Assembly: GCF_040869045.1 (NCBI RefSeq)
Contig: NC_090320.1
Span: 240,312,978 to 240,376,977 of the forward strand
Length of the DNA: 64,000 bases
Reading direction: 5' to 3'
DNA from: Eurosta solidaginis
Lineage: Eukaryota; Arthropoda; Insecta; Diptera; Tephritidae
Shown: positions 44,891-56,801 of the stretch, one piece after another
Layout of the letters: each line of letters starts with the position of its first letter
Numbering within the stretch: the first letter of the stretch is position 1
Translations under genes and position numbers: made by a program
The notes under the pieces: generated by a model
Told to the model about the DNA's origin: nothing
The model's input: only the letters and a program-made list of their open reading frames with translations
Databases searched by the model: none

Positions 44891-46754
44891 CACGGAGATT
44901 GTTGTGAATCAGTCTACCTTGTTTTCGATAAATATCTCTTTAATGCAATTTCCAATATTGACAAACAGGGCGTGGATATTGGAAAATTTTGCAAAGGCTA
45001 TCCTAGTTTTGAATGAAAAGATCTGTTTTGAAAAACTTGCTAGCCCACGTTGTTCGAAATTTTCAATATCGAAAAATGGGCGTTGTTCTTAAGCAAGTTT
45101 ACTCAATTTTAAAATATTTTTTGAGAAAGGGATCGTAAGAGGCAAGTGAAAACACATGGCTGAGTTTAAGAATATTCCATATTGCAAGCGAAATGCAACT
45201 GGGTATAAAAATACAAATTTTTTAACATTAAAACAACCTAAAAAGTAAAGAGATATTAGCAGTATGAAATTAACCGGGTCTAGAGCCCGCTTTTTTTTAT
45301 AAATGAGCTAGTTAGTTGCACTACTTACTGTTGTTGTTATTGTTGTTATTGTCGTTATTGTTTTTATGGTGAGCATGTTGGCATAAAGCGTCGATATTAG
45401 TTTATAAACACATTAATAAATAACCTAATCTGCGTGGCATAATTTATTAAGCGATAAACGATCGCGCGAGCCTCTTAAATGACTGGCTCCACACTATCCG
45501 CGCACGGGTGCAGAGTTGGGGGATATGTTAGTATGTTGAGCAAAACCGACTTGCGAATAATGGATGGATTGCATGAAGTCATATAACCGCAACATTTAAT
45601 TATTATTTGCAACAAAGCAACAACAACCCGCATCGTATGCATCACAAGCTCAAATGCAAAGTAACAATGAAGGCGCAGGAAGTCAAGAGAAACGTGTTGG
45701 CTGAAGATGAAGAAGAAGAAAATTGCAGATGAGGCGCAAACGACACTGATGTGACAGGAAGCGCGTAGGCAGGTCTAGCACTGTTGCATATTAAAAAAAC
45801 GCACAACAACCAACAGCAGCGAAAATAAGTGTATTGATCTCGAAAAAGATTGTGGGCGACTACATAAAGGGAGGCAGGAGGAACGACAGTGACTAAGGTG
45901 TACCGTTAAACAAATTTGCGCTGAATTGCCAATGCTTGATGCATGACGGTTTACGTGTTGGTGTAACTTAGCTGCAGAATTGAGGCCGTGAAAACTAAAG
46001 ATAACTCATAAAATTGTGCATCTTTTTCGATTCTAATATTTAAGAATTGAAATTGCAAGGTTTCTAGGGTAAATGCCAAGATTTTTGTGACACCATTAGT
46101 AATTTATCGGTTTAGGGATGAACTGACGTAAGCAATATTCATTCATAAGATGAATGACCGGCGGAGACTCTCCAAGATATCAAGCCTATATCAGGAAGCC
46201 CATTTCAATTTGTCTAATGAAATTTCCCCTTAGGAGTAAATCGCATGTTACTTCTCAAAACGCAACTACTAATTGTTCCACAAAAACCTGGATTAGGATT
46301 AATTGCTTTAGGTCCTCCAAAGGCCCTGCTTCTTTCAATCGGAAGGGTTGTCTCTATCAAATCTAAGCTTTGGTGGTTCGGAGGGCGAATAGTTATTTTT
46401 TTTTTTTTTTTTTTTTTTAATAAAAATGTTTCTTTGTAATTATAGTGGACTTTATGTTATTTTATTTGCTTGCCAAGCGCCGGCCACACCTTTTAAAAAT
46501 TTATTGGGTGCGAACATTCGGGCTTTGAGGTACTGTCTGTGTGTTCAGCCACGTCATTTTACTATGAGAACCCACGATTTAAGATACAAATTTTAAACTC
46601 TGTCTTTAGAATATTTCACTAGCTAGTTAAGATGTGTACTCAATGGTTAATGAAACAAACGAAAGAAAAATGTTGATAGTTTAAGTCACTTGAGCCCGCT
46701 GAGATGATGAATATTTTATACTATAAAAGAAAACGACAACAAAGCGTGATGCTA
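44891..46754. other. No recognisable gene
   Basis: Contains a short (TTG/TTA)n tract near 45328-45362, a T run at about 46398-46419 and otherwise anonymous sequence. Confidence 0.5.
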
Positions 46755-47055
46755 GTCTACAGTGTCCTTATCCCTTCACTCTTACCATTTTTCCACTTCC
46801 TCTCTCTTTATTCACTTACTCCCTTCGATCACTTCCATCCTCTCTATATATCTTACTTATTCTCTATATATCTTACTTACTCACTTTCTACCCCTCTCCC
46901 TCTTCATCTTGTACACTTATTTATCTATATTTTCCTCTCATTCTTCCTTCTTTTCTCTCTCTTGTCCTATATTTTTCTATATACTAAATCTTTTTCCTTC
47001 ACTCCCCCTGTCCTATCTTTCTATCTCTCACTATTTAAATGTCTCTCAGGCACCC
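46755..47055. repeat. Pyrimidine-rich tract
   Basis: About 300 bp of C/T-rich sequence (CACTCTTACCATTTTTCCAC, TCCCTCTTCATCTTG, TCTCTCTCTTGTCC). The long frames here (to 197 codons) are products of low complexity. CTATATATCTTACTTA occurs twice, 24 bp apart, near 46843 and 46864. Confidence 0.7.
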
Positions 47056-47320
47056 ATGTGTTGTTGCTTTTTTGCCATCATAGGCCATGCTTGTCGTCCT
47101 ACAATACATATTTCCAACCTTTCAAGGTACAATAAGATTGGAGAACATTTGCAATCCCACTTCTGCCAATGTCCATATGACATGCGACCTCTATGGTGCG
47201 TCATCTCTTCAAAACTCACTGCAAAGATGCTTCGCAACTTCCATAACAGCGGGAACTTCGACCTGAACAATGCTACAGTAATCTCGTCTTTTAAAAACAG
47301 GACAGTTGTGGAATCAAAAT
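47056..47320 (+). pseudogene. Degraded C-terminal zinc-knuckle region of a non-LTR retrotransposon
   Basis: The plus frame reads IIGHACRPTIHISNLSRY and then EHLQSHFCQCPY, which has the spacing of the HC-x-LGxH...C-x2-C...H-x4-CxC knuckle of I/Jockey-group ORF2 proteins. It is followed by LTAKMLRNFHNSGNFDLNN, like their last helix. Several cysteines are lost. Confidence 0.45.
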
Positions 47321-47744
47321 TTCTGGGTCATCAAAGTCCTTTAGTTCCTTCCTAGGAAGCTTGATGCCTAAAGCAAAAGCAAAAGGGAGTCATTTTATTT
47401 GCAGTTCTGGACCTCGACAAAAGAAAAGGGGAATCGAATCATCTTTCTCTACATTCTGAAAATTTCTGTAGTGGAAATTTGTTGCTATAACCCGTATTTG
47501 GAGCCATAACACTTTGTTTAGTGAAGACCTACGTAAGAATCCTGAGTTAGAATTTGTTTAATTGGAGAAGAAACCATGATACTTTCCAATCATCTCGGTT
47601 GGTCCATAACGAGTTGGCGGCCTTTACAATTCATTCTATGCGATATACCTGAGGAGATTGAATTATCTCTTTATTCAACTGATTCTGTAATGGTCGCCAA
47701 GCCTAAAGGTAACTCACTGGAAGAAAGTACAGGCCTGCCAAAAT

Positions 47745-48333
47745 ACTTCCCTCAGAACCTACACAATGAGGTGAGCTGAACAATGCTGAACAAACAATTT
47801 CTGTTCAATACCCAGACACCTGGGCATCCCAACAGACATCTGATTGATGAGGCCACACCAGGCCAGGGAATTAAGGGGTCATCTTCGTAAGCATTATCAG
47901 GAAATACAGCACCTGACAACAAGCCGGTCCTCAGTGATATCCACAAAGAGGCGTCGGATCTCTATGCCAAGAATTCAGGCGAATCCAGTTCTTAAAGAAA
48001 AATACCGAGAGCTCGCAGAAGAGGATCGCACTCTTCCTAGGGGAATGCGCGCCACTCTAGCTCAACTTCGATCTGGGTAATGTAACAGGTTAAACTCTTA
48101 CCTATCCAGAATCAACCCTGACATACAAAATGTATGTCCTCTTTGCAATGTGTCCCCACATGACACCAACCATCTCTTAAATTTTAATGTGGAACCAACG
48201 CCACTAACACCGCTCTCACTATGTTGAAACTGCAAGTTTCCTTGTACTCCTGTTAGAGGATATTGATGACAATTTGTGATCGGTCGCGCCTATTGGATGG
48301 GGCAAAGCAATGCTACAACAACAACAACAACAA
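47745..48333 (+). pseudogene. Second copy of the (CAA)n-tailed non-LTR retrotransposon 3' end
   Basis: It is homologous to 43681-44300 in the opposite orientation: QTPGHPNRHLIDEATPG, then LLNFNVEP-like remnants after CPLCNVSPHDTNH at about 48140-48180. The tail is GCTACAACAACAACAACAAC at 48312-48333. It is shorter at the 5' end and has more stops and frame changes than the first copy. Confidence 0.7.
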
Positions 48334-48339
48334 CCAAAA

Positions 48340-49594
48340 GATTTTTGTATAAAGATTTCCTACGCGCTTACATTGGTTTAGGATACCTCTTTAGCCATTT
48401 AAGCAGTGCTCTCGCATCCTTTGATGAGTTTAAAAGGGTGCGAAAACCTTTCCTTTTAGCTTAGAGGCTTCGGTACAAATGGAGACGCTTTCAGTTGTCA
48501 CTGCTGCGATATCTGCTGAAAAAAAAAAAAAAAAAGTGGGTAAAATTTATGTACTTAAATAACAGTTGTACTCGTAGTAAATGCATAAAAAAACTAGTAG
48601 AATAGAGGAGAGGGTGATGAATATGAAGTGAGGAAGACTTTAGTCGCGCTTTATATTTCAAATTGGCTGCAGTTGGATTGTAAAACAAATAATAAGAGCT
48701 TGAAATAATGATACGTCACTTTGTGTACCACACAAGGCGCTCCGGTTGTAGATCATTTCCTTTCGCGTACTATGCTCAGGGTATTCGAGAACACGAAGCT
48801 CTAAGTCGATAGTCCCGAAACCTACACATGAGTTCAAAAAGCTTTCACAGGCAAAGTAATTGATCGAGAAAATAATTGACTATACAAGCACACTCACACT
48901 CAATCTTTGTGAATGAACAAAGAAGCTCTAAGCACATTCTAATCGTTCCAATTACTTTCACAACAAAAGTAGAATGCGCGTACTACGCAATTTAAAATAC
49001 TAAACACAAACCGCAAGACAGCCAGACTACGGTAGTAGTATGTCATTTTCTAAGCAACCCAAAAGTGGTGGCTCTTAAACTCATCTGTCAGAAATGACAG
49101 AGAACATCCGTGACGCAGCTATACCTCAGCTGCAACTCAACAACTGACCGCCCATTAGAGACGCGCGCGCACAAACAATAATGCAACGCAACCCATTTTA
49201 AAAGCGCATTTGATTTAACGAAGAACACGCTTCGTTTGGAGCTTGGCAATATTGGGTGTTGGATGCTGGATGTTGGTAGTAGGCTTAGTAGCGCGTACAA
49301 ATTATTAAACATTTTGTCTAAGTTATGGCACACGTTTGTGATTTTTCGCCAGGCGCAAACAATAATGACAACAAGCGCTTCCACTGCGTAAGCGTAAGAA
49401 ATACGGTCCCTTTTGCTGATTTCAAAAGTTGTTGGCGTTCGTTGGCAATTACTACTTTGTAACAAAGTCCTTGGGTTTCCTCTCAGTACGTTGGTTGGTA
49501 GCTTTGCCATATTACATTGCTTGCGGTTTTGCCAACTTCATTCATCAACGCACTTGTGATGACATGTCTACTCTGAGGCGTGGTAGTTGCTTAT
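48340..49594. other. No recognisable gene
   Basis: A 140-codon minus-strand frame at 49088-49510 is unlike anything I know and lacks supporting context. An A run lies at about 48519-48534. Confidence 0.45.
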
Positions 49595-50118
49595 TATACT
49601 CAGTTGAGCAGAGCTCACAGAGTATATTAAGTTTGATTGGATAACGGTTGGTTGTACAGGTATAAAGGAATCGGGAGAGATATAGACCTCCATATATCAA
49701 AATCATCAGTATCGAAAAAAAATTTGATTGAGCCATGTCCGTCCGTCCGTCCGTCCGTTAACACGATAACTTGAGTAAATTTTTAGGTATCTTGATGAAA
49801 TTTGGTATGTAGGTTCCTTGGCACTCATCTCAGATCGCTATTTAAAATGAACGATGTCGGACTATAACCACGCCCACTTCGATATCGAAATAATTCATTA
49901 CCAAAGACGGATAAAGCGATGGAACTTGGTAAGTGAGGTGAACTTATGACGCAGAATAGAAAATTTGTAAAATTTTGGACAATGGGTGTGGCACCGCCCA
50001 CTTTTAAAAGAAGGTAATTTAGAAGTTTTGCAAGCTGTAATTTGCCAGTCGTTGAAGATATCATGATGCAATTTGGCAGGAACGTTACTGATATTACTAT
50101 ATATATGCCTAATAAAAA
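49595..50118 (+). mobile_element. INE-1/Helentron-like family 1, copy C, 5' part
   Basis: It starts TATACTCAGTTGAGCAGAGC at 49595, runs through CATGTCCGTCCGTCCGTCC and the first GTGGGCGTGG boxes, and stops within GCCTAATAAAAA. The matching continuation TTAGCAAAATCGGAG resumes at 54371, 4.25 kb away, so the copy is split by elements D and E. Confidence 0.72.
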
Positions 50119-50294
50119 CAAGTAAGAACGGGACTGTCTTCGGCTGTGCCGAAGACTTCATACCTTTCATGAATGGGGCTGAACAATAATCTTATCCCGT
50201 TCGTAATCTCCGAATAATCGGATGTATAAGATAAGAAATATATAGTGAACAGATCTACATACCTTAACGATTTTTAAGATAAATATAAAATAAA
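50119..50294 (-). mobile_element. INE-1/Helentron-like family 2, element D, 3' end part
   Basis: In element orientation this is the 3' end: a hairpin GTCTTCGGCACAGCCGAAGAC followed by AGTCCCGTTCTTACTTG. It is inserted in the A run of copy C and is itself interrupted at 50294 by element E. Its continuation (ACAGGTAGGTACTTTGTGTG) resumes at 52549. Confidence 0.7.
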
Positions 50295-52547
50295 CAAGTA
50301 AGGAAGGTTAAGTTCGGGTGTAACCGAACATTACATACTCAGTTGAGAGCTATGGTGACAACATAAGGGAAAATAACCATGTAGGAAAATGAACCGAGGG
50401 AAACCCTGGAATGTGTATCAAATGAAAGGCGTTAAAGAGTATTTTATGAGGGAGTGGGCCATAGTTCTATAGGTGGATGCCATTTAGGGATATAGCCATA
50501 AAGGTGGATCAGGGTTGACTCTAGAATGCGTTTGTACGATATGGGTTTCAAATGAAAGGTGTTAATGAGTATTTTAAAAGGGAGTAATCCTTAGTTCCAT
50601 AGGTGGACGCCATTTCGAGATATCGCCACAAAGGTGGACCAGGCGTGACCCTAGAATTTGTTTGTACAATATGGGTATCAAAAAAAAGGTGTTAATGAGT
50701 ATTTTAAAAGGGAGTAATCCTTAGTTCCATAGGTGGACGCCGTTTCGAGATATCGCCATAAGGTGGACCAGGGGTGACCCTAGAATTTGTTTGTACAATA
50801 TGGGCATCAAACGAAAGGTGTTAATGAGTATTTTAAAAGGGAGTGGGCTTTAGTTCTATAGGTGGACGCCGTTTCGAAATATCGCCCTAAAGGTGGACCA
50901 GGGGTGACTCTAGAATATGTTTGTACGATATGGGTATCAAATTAAAGGTATTAATAAGGGTTTTAAAAGGGAGTGGTGGTTGTTGTATAGGTGGTCGCCT
51001 TTTCGAGATATCGCCATAAAGGTGGACCAGGGGTGACTATAGAACGCGTTTGCACGATATGGGTATCAAATGAAAGGTGCTAATGAGTATTTTAAAAGGG
51101 AGTAATCCTTAGTTCCATAGGTGGACGCGGTTTCGATATATCGCCATAAAGGTGGACCAGGGGTAACCCTAGAATTTGTTTGTACAATATGGGTATCAAA
51201 AGAAAGGTGTTTATGAGTATTTTAAAAGGGAGTAATCCTTAGTTCCATATGTGGACGCCGTTTCGAGATATCGCCATAAAGGTGGAGCAGGGGTGACCCT
51301 AGAATTTGTTTGTACAATATGGGTATCAAAAGAAAGGTGTTAATGAGTATTTTAAAAGGGAGTGGGCCTTCGTTCTATAGGTGTTCGCCTTTTCGAGATA
51401 TCGCCATAAAGGTGGACCAGGGGTGACTTTAGAATATGTTTTTACGATATGGGTATCAAATGAAAGGTGTTAATGAGTATTTTAAAAGGGCGTGGGGCTT
51501 AGTTCTATAGGTGGACGCCTTTTCGAGATATCGCCATAAAGGTGGACCAGGGGTGACTCTAGAATGAGTTTGTACGATATGGGTAACAAATTAAAAATTG
51601 CCCAAGTTATCGTGTTAACGGCCATGCGGAAGGACAGACGGACGCCTGTGTATAAAAACTGGGCGTGGCATCAACCGATTTCGCCCATTTTCACAGAAAA
51701 CAGTTAATGTCATAAAATCTATGCCCCTACCAAATTTCAAAAGGATTGGTTAATTTTTGTTCGACTTATGGCGTTAAAAGTATCCTAGACAAATTAAATG
51801 AAAAAGGGCGGAGCCACGCCCATTTTGAAATTTTCTTTTATTTTTGTATTTTGTTGCACCATATCATTACTGGAGTTGAATGTTGACATAATTTACTTAT
51901 ATACTGTAAAGATATTAAATTTTTGGTTGAAATTTTACTTAAAAAAAAATTTTTTTTTAAAAGTGGGCGTGGTCCTTCTCCGATTTTGCTAATTTTTATT
52001 AGGCGTACATATAGTAATAGAAGTAACGTTCCTGCCAAATTTCATCAAGATATCTTCAACGACTGCCAAATTACAGCTTGCAAAACTTTTAAATTACCTT
52101 CTTTTAAAAGTGGGCGGTGCCACGCCCATTGTCCAAAATTTTACTAATTTTCTATTCTGCGTCATAAGTTCAACTCATCTACCAAGTTTCGTCGCTTTAG
52201 CTGTCTTTTGTAATGAATTATCGCACTTTTTCGGTTTTTCGAAATTTTCGATATCGAAAAAGTGGGCGTGGTTATAGTCCGATATCGTTCATTTTAAATA
52301 GCGATCTGAGATGTGTACCCAGGAACCTGCATACCAAATTTCATCAAGATACCTCAAAATTTACTCAAGTTATCGTGTTAACGGACGGACGGACGGACGG
52401 ACGGACATGGCTCAATCAAATTTTTTTTCGATCCTGATTATTTTGATATATAGAAGTCTATATCTATCTCGATTCCTTTATATATGTACAACCAACCGTT
52501 ATCCAATCAAACTTAATATACTCTGTGAGCTCTGCTCAACTGAGTAT
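50295..52547 (-). mobile_element. INE-1/Helentron-like family 1, copy E (innermost of the nest)
   Basis: Complete at both ends: TATACTCAGTTGAGCAGAGC at 52547 (minus strand) and the TTCGG...CCGAA hairpin plus TTACTTG at 50295. It is almost identical to copy B, down to the variant order in the minisatellite and the GGCCATGCGGAAGGACAGAC block. It lacks about 440 bp that B has, the junction lying near 51590 (GGGTAACAAATTAAAAATTG). Being innermost and least diverged, it is the youngest of the three nested elements. Confidence 0.75.
50405..51590. repeat. 130-bp minisatellite inside copy E (about 9 units)
   Basis: Units start with CTAGAATNNGTTTGTACRAT at 50520, 50651, 50780 and onward at 129-130 bp. 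AGGTGGACGCC, GATATCGCC and AAAGGTGGACCAGGGGTGAC recur in each. Confidence 0.88.
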
Positions 52548-52548
52548 A

Positions 52549-54370
52549 AAAACAGGTAGGTACTTTGTGTGAGGATGCAAAGTTTCAGGTTTTTTGTGGT
52601 CTGCGTGTAAAAACTATGACTACGAATCACGTATTTCAAAAATATATGACGAAAACGTAACTATTTAATGAAATTTGATGAATTTTGAAGATTCTAGCCG
52701 TAAAAAAGGGGTCAAAATGACCGTTTATATGAAGTATATAATATATATACGACCGATCTCTATGATTTTTTCAGACAACAATATATGCTATATACGAAAG
52801 CATTTTGTGAAATTTGAAGCTTCTAACTGTTAAAACGGGGCAGAAATTGCGCAAAGTTTCTTATCTGAACAATCGGTTGTATGAGATATATACTATGTGT
52901 ACCACCGATCTCAATGATTTTTTCAGACATCAATATATGCTATACACGTAAGCATTTGGTGAAATTTGAACATATTTAAACGATTTTTAAGATGAATATA
53001 AAATAAAAAATAGGTAGGTAATCTGTGTGAGGATGCAAAGCTTCACGTTTTTTGTGGTCTGCATGTAAAAACTATGGCTACGAATCACGTGTTTCAAAAA
53101 TATATGACGAAAACGTAACTATTTAATGAAATTTGATGAATTTTGAAGATTCTAGCCGTAAAAAAGGGGTCAAAATGACTGTTTATATGAAGTATATAAT
53201 ATATATACGACCGATCTCTATGATTTTTTCAGACAACAATATATGCTATATACGAAAGCATTTTGTGAAATTTGAAGCTTCTAACTGTTAAAACGGGGCA
53301 GAAATTGCGCAAAGTTTCTTATCTGAACAATCGGTTGTATGAGATATATACTATGTATACCACCGATCTCAATGATTTTTTCAGACATCAATATATGCTA
53401 TACACGTAAGCAGTTGGTGAAATTTGAAGCTTCTAGCTGTTAAAATGGGGTAGAAATTGCGAAAAGTTTCTTATCTGAACAATCGGTTGTATGAGATATA
53501 TACTATATATACAACCGATCTCTATGATTTTTTCAGACAACAATATATGCTATATACGTAAGCAATCAGTGAAATTTGAAGCTTATAGCTGTTAAAAGGG
53601 GGAAGAAATTGCGAAAAGTTTCTTATCTGAACAATCGGTTGTATGAGATATATACTATATATACAACCGATCTCTATGTTTTTTTCAGACAACAATATAT
53701 GCTATATAAGTAAATATTCGGTGAAATTTGAAGCTTCTAGCTGTTAAAATGGGGCTAATATATATATAATATATACCACCATATATATACTATATATACC
53801 ACCGATCTTTATGATTTTTTCAGACAACAACATATGCTATATACGTAAGCATTCGCTGAAATTTGAAGCCTCTAGCTCTTAAAATAGGGCAGTAATTACG
53901 AAAAGTTCCTTATTTGAACAATCGGTTGTGGGGGATATATACTATATATACGACCGATCTCATAAATTTTTTCAGGCAACAATATGTGCAATATACGAAA
54001 GTATATGGTGAAGTTTGAAGCTTCAATCTGTTAAATTGGGTAAGATATTACAAAAATCCTCTTTTTCTGAAAAATCGGTTGTATGGAGGATATATGCTAT
54101 AGTGGTCCGATCCGGTCGGTTCCGACAAATGTCTAATCGGACACCCAAATACACCTGCTCACCAAATTTTATCAAGATATCTCAAAAATTGAGGGACTAG
54201 TTTGCATACAAACAGACAGACGGACAGACGGACATGGCTAAATCAACTCAGCTCTTCAACCTGATTATTTCGGTATACTTAATGGTGGGTCTATCTATTT
54301 TCCTTTAAGGACTTACAATTTTCGGTTTCGTGACGAAATTAATATACCATTTCATTTTCATGAAAGGTAT
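52549..54370 (-). mobile_element. INE-1/Helentron-like family 2, element D, 5' part
   Basis: In element orientation it begins ATACCTTTCATGAAAATGAA at 54370. It passes GAGTTGATTTAGCCATGTCC and GTCCGTCTGTCC at about 54235-54215 and TTTGAGATATCTTGATAAAA, then a tandem array of ~152-bp units, and meets copy E at 52549. The inverted pair TACCTTTCATGA (both ends) and the CATGTCCGTC block give it the same plan as family 1, with unrelated sequence. Confidence 0.7.
52560..53960. repeat. ~152-bp tandem array inside element D
   Basis: AATCGGTTGTATGAGATATA occurs at 53329, 53481 and 53633 (period 152) and at 52871, exactly three periods earlier. A higher-order duplication of about 456 bp is marked by GTGTGAGGATGCAAAG at 52568 and 53024. 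Each unit carries TTTTTTCAGACAACAATATA and GTGAAATTTGAAGCTTCTA. Confidence 0.85.
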
Positions 54371-55733
54371 AATTAGCAAAATCGGAGAACTACCACGCCC
54401 ACTTAAAAAAAATTTTTAAGTCAAATTAAAAAAAAAAAGTTAATATCTTTACAGTATATAAGTAAATTATATCAACATTCAACTCCAGTAATGATATGGT
54501 GCAACAAAATACAAAAATAAAAGAAATTTTCAAAATGGGCGTGGCTCCGCCCTTTTTCATTTAATTTGTCTAGGATACTTTTAATGCCCGTCTGTCCTTC
54601 CGCTCGGCCGTTAACACGATAACTTGAGCAAAAATCGATAAATCTTTACTAAACTAAGTTCACGTAATTATCTGAAATCACTTTGTATTGGTATAAAAAA
54701 TGGCCGAAATCAGCCTATGACCACGCCCACTTTTTCGACATCGAAAATTAGGAAAAATGAAAAAAAATGCCATAATTCTATACCAAATACGAAAAAAGGG
54801 ATGAAACATGGTATTTGGATTGGTTTATTGACGCAAAATATAACTTTAGAAAAAAACGTTGTAAAATGGGTGTGACACCTTCCATATTAAGTAAAATAAA
54901 ATGAAAAAGTTCTGCAGGGCGAGATCAAAAGCCCTTGGAATCTTGGCAGGAATACTGTTCGTGGTATTACATATATAAATAAATTAACGGTACCCGACAG
55001 ATGATGGTCTGGGTCACCCTGGTCCACATTTTGGTCGATATCTAGAAAACGCCTTCACATATACAACTACCATCACTCCCTTTTAAAACCCTCATTAATA
55101 CCTTTAATTTGATACCCATATCGTACAAACACATTATAGAGTCACCCATGGTCCACCTTTATGGCAATATTTCAAAAACGCGTTCACTTATAGAACTAAG
55201 GCCCACTCGCTTTTAAAATACTCATTATCACCTTTCGTTGATACCTATATTGTACCAACGCATTCTAGAGTCAACCGTGGTCCACCTTTATAACGATATC
55301 CCAAAAAGGCATCCACCTATAGAACAAAGGCCCACTCCCTTTTAAAATTCTCATTAACACCTTTCATTTGATACCCATATTGTACAAACGCATTGCAGAG
55401 TTATCCCTGGTCCACCTTTATGGCGATATCTCGAAAAGGTGTCCACCTATAGAACTAAGGCCCACTCCCTTTTAAAATTCTCATTAACACCTTGCATTGT
55501 AGAGTTATCCCTGGTCCACCTTTATGGCGATATCTCGAAAAGGCCTCTAGAACTAAGGCCCACGCCCTTTTAAAATACTCATTAATACCTTCCATTTGAT
55601 ACCCATGTAATACAAACAAACACATTCCAGGGTTACCCTAGGTTCATTTTCCTGTGATTTTCCCTTATTTTGTCTCCATAGCTCTCAGCTGAGTATTAAA
55701 TGTTCGGTTACACCCGAACTTAGCCTTCCTTAT
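54371..55733 (+). mobile_element. INE-1/Helentron-like family 1, copy C, 3' part
   Basis: Resumes copy C at TTAGCAAAATCGGAGAACTA, continues through the core and a short minisatellite (about 55015-55620), and ends with the TTCGGTTACACCCGAA hairpin and CTTAGCCTTCCTTATT. The terminal CTTACTTG is mutated here, and a long T run follows, agreeing with copy C being the oldest member of the nest. Confidence 0.72.
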
Positions 55734-55959
55734 TTTTTTTTTTTTTTTTTTTTGTTTTAATTTACATTTATTAAATCAAGTCACTGTAAAAAACCGCAAT
55801 ATAAACCCACACACGGTACTTCTTATTTACAATTTTCTCTTACTTTTATTGCACATTTAAGTTGTTTGTATGTAGAAGAAATGTGGTTTTCTCTTATGAA
55901 ACCTGAAGCTTGAATCACTTGAGCTGTTGATTTTTTTTGGTGTTGCCGGAGAAGGGATA
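55734..55959. other. T run and anonymous sequence
   Basis: A T run of about 20 directly follows the end of copy C. Nothing else is recognised. Confidence 0.5.
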
Positions 55960-56350
55960 AAGGTAACCAGGAGATAAAGCTAGCCGTAAGTACTGAAATA
56001 ACCATCATAGCCGTAACTATAACCATAACCGTAAAGCCATTAGGGTCAACTTAATTTTCATCGGAACAGTAATCCTGACCGTAATCGCCACCAATCGTAG
56101 AGTCCTAATCATATTCGTACCCCTAGCCATAGCCATAACCGTAACCATATCTTTAACTGAAACCATAACAACCATGATCGTAATCGCTATCATAACTGCA
56201 ACTTTTATTATAGTCATAACAATGAACGTAACAGCAGCCAACGAAGCTCTTACCATAACCGTAACAGTACGCTTAAAACCTCCCATAACAGTACCGGAGT
56301 GCTTAACTAAAACTGTTAACTTAAACGTAAGACTAGCGAAAAACGTAAGA
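55960..56350. repeat. Degenerate ATAACCGTAACC-type array
   Basis: About 390 bp dense in CCATAACCGTAAC, CATAGCCATAACC and similar hexamer pairs (RTAACC), mostly in one orientation. The minus strand gives Val/Met/Ile-rich frames, which are not genes. It resembles a worn simple repeat. Confidence 0.65.
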
Positions 56351-56384
56351 GCACTTAATAGATATTTAACGGTATTCTTACAGT

Positions 56385-56500
56385 TGAGAAGTTGGTTTGT
56401 GGGGACACTTTGCTGGCCAAATGTACGAGATCAATATCCGGCAAAGGCACATCAACTTCGATAACAGTCCCCAAGACCTTCGGGGAGTGCCTTATTCGCG
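56385..56500 (+). repeat. Fragment of the (CAA)-tailed short element
   Basis: GATCAATATCCGGCAAAGGC, ACATCAACTTCGATAACAGT and CCCCAAGACCTTCGGGGAGT follow the 3' part of 25225-25633. The terminal CTACAACAA is replaced by CGCGACAAAGAAAAG. Confidence 0.6.
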
Positions 56501-56801
56501 ACAAAGAAAAGAACATTACGAATGCTGATATTGGCTCTGAAATAATGATATTTTTACCTCTTACTGTATCCAGATCGAAGTTGGGACACAGTGGCGCCCA
56601 TCTGGGTAATATGCTTTGTTCTTTACAATGATTCGGTTTTGGTGTCTGATTACGAAGTTTAGTGGACGTGATCAGCAAAGAAATTTATCGATTCTATGTG
56701 GATTGGGCTCAGGGCCTCCACTTTTTATGGCTTCAAGTAGCGCGCCAAAATATTTTCGTAGGTCATGTGACATATCAAACAGCGGATTTGGGGATAAACC
56801 A

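Noticed and set aside
46704..47355. Overlapping plus-strand frames of 143 and 197 codons
   Set aside because: They lie mostly in a pyrimidine tract and are rich in Ser/Leu/Phe/Pro from low complexity; only the last part has retroelement resemblance.
49088..49510. 140-codon minus-strand frame
   Set aside because: No motif, no homology I can recall, and no gene context.
52560..53960. CRISPR-like regular array
   Set aside because: Units are contiguous 152-bp tandem repeats without unique spacers, and the genome is eukaryotic.
55960..56350. Telomere-type repeat
   Set aside because: Units are too degenerate and the position is interstitial; dipteran telomeres of this group are not made of short simple repeats.
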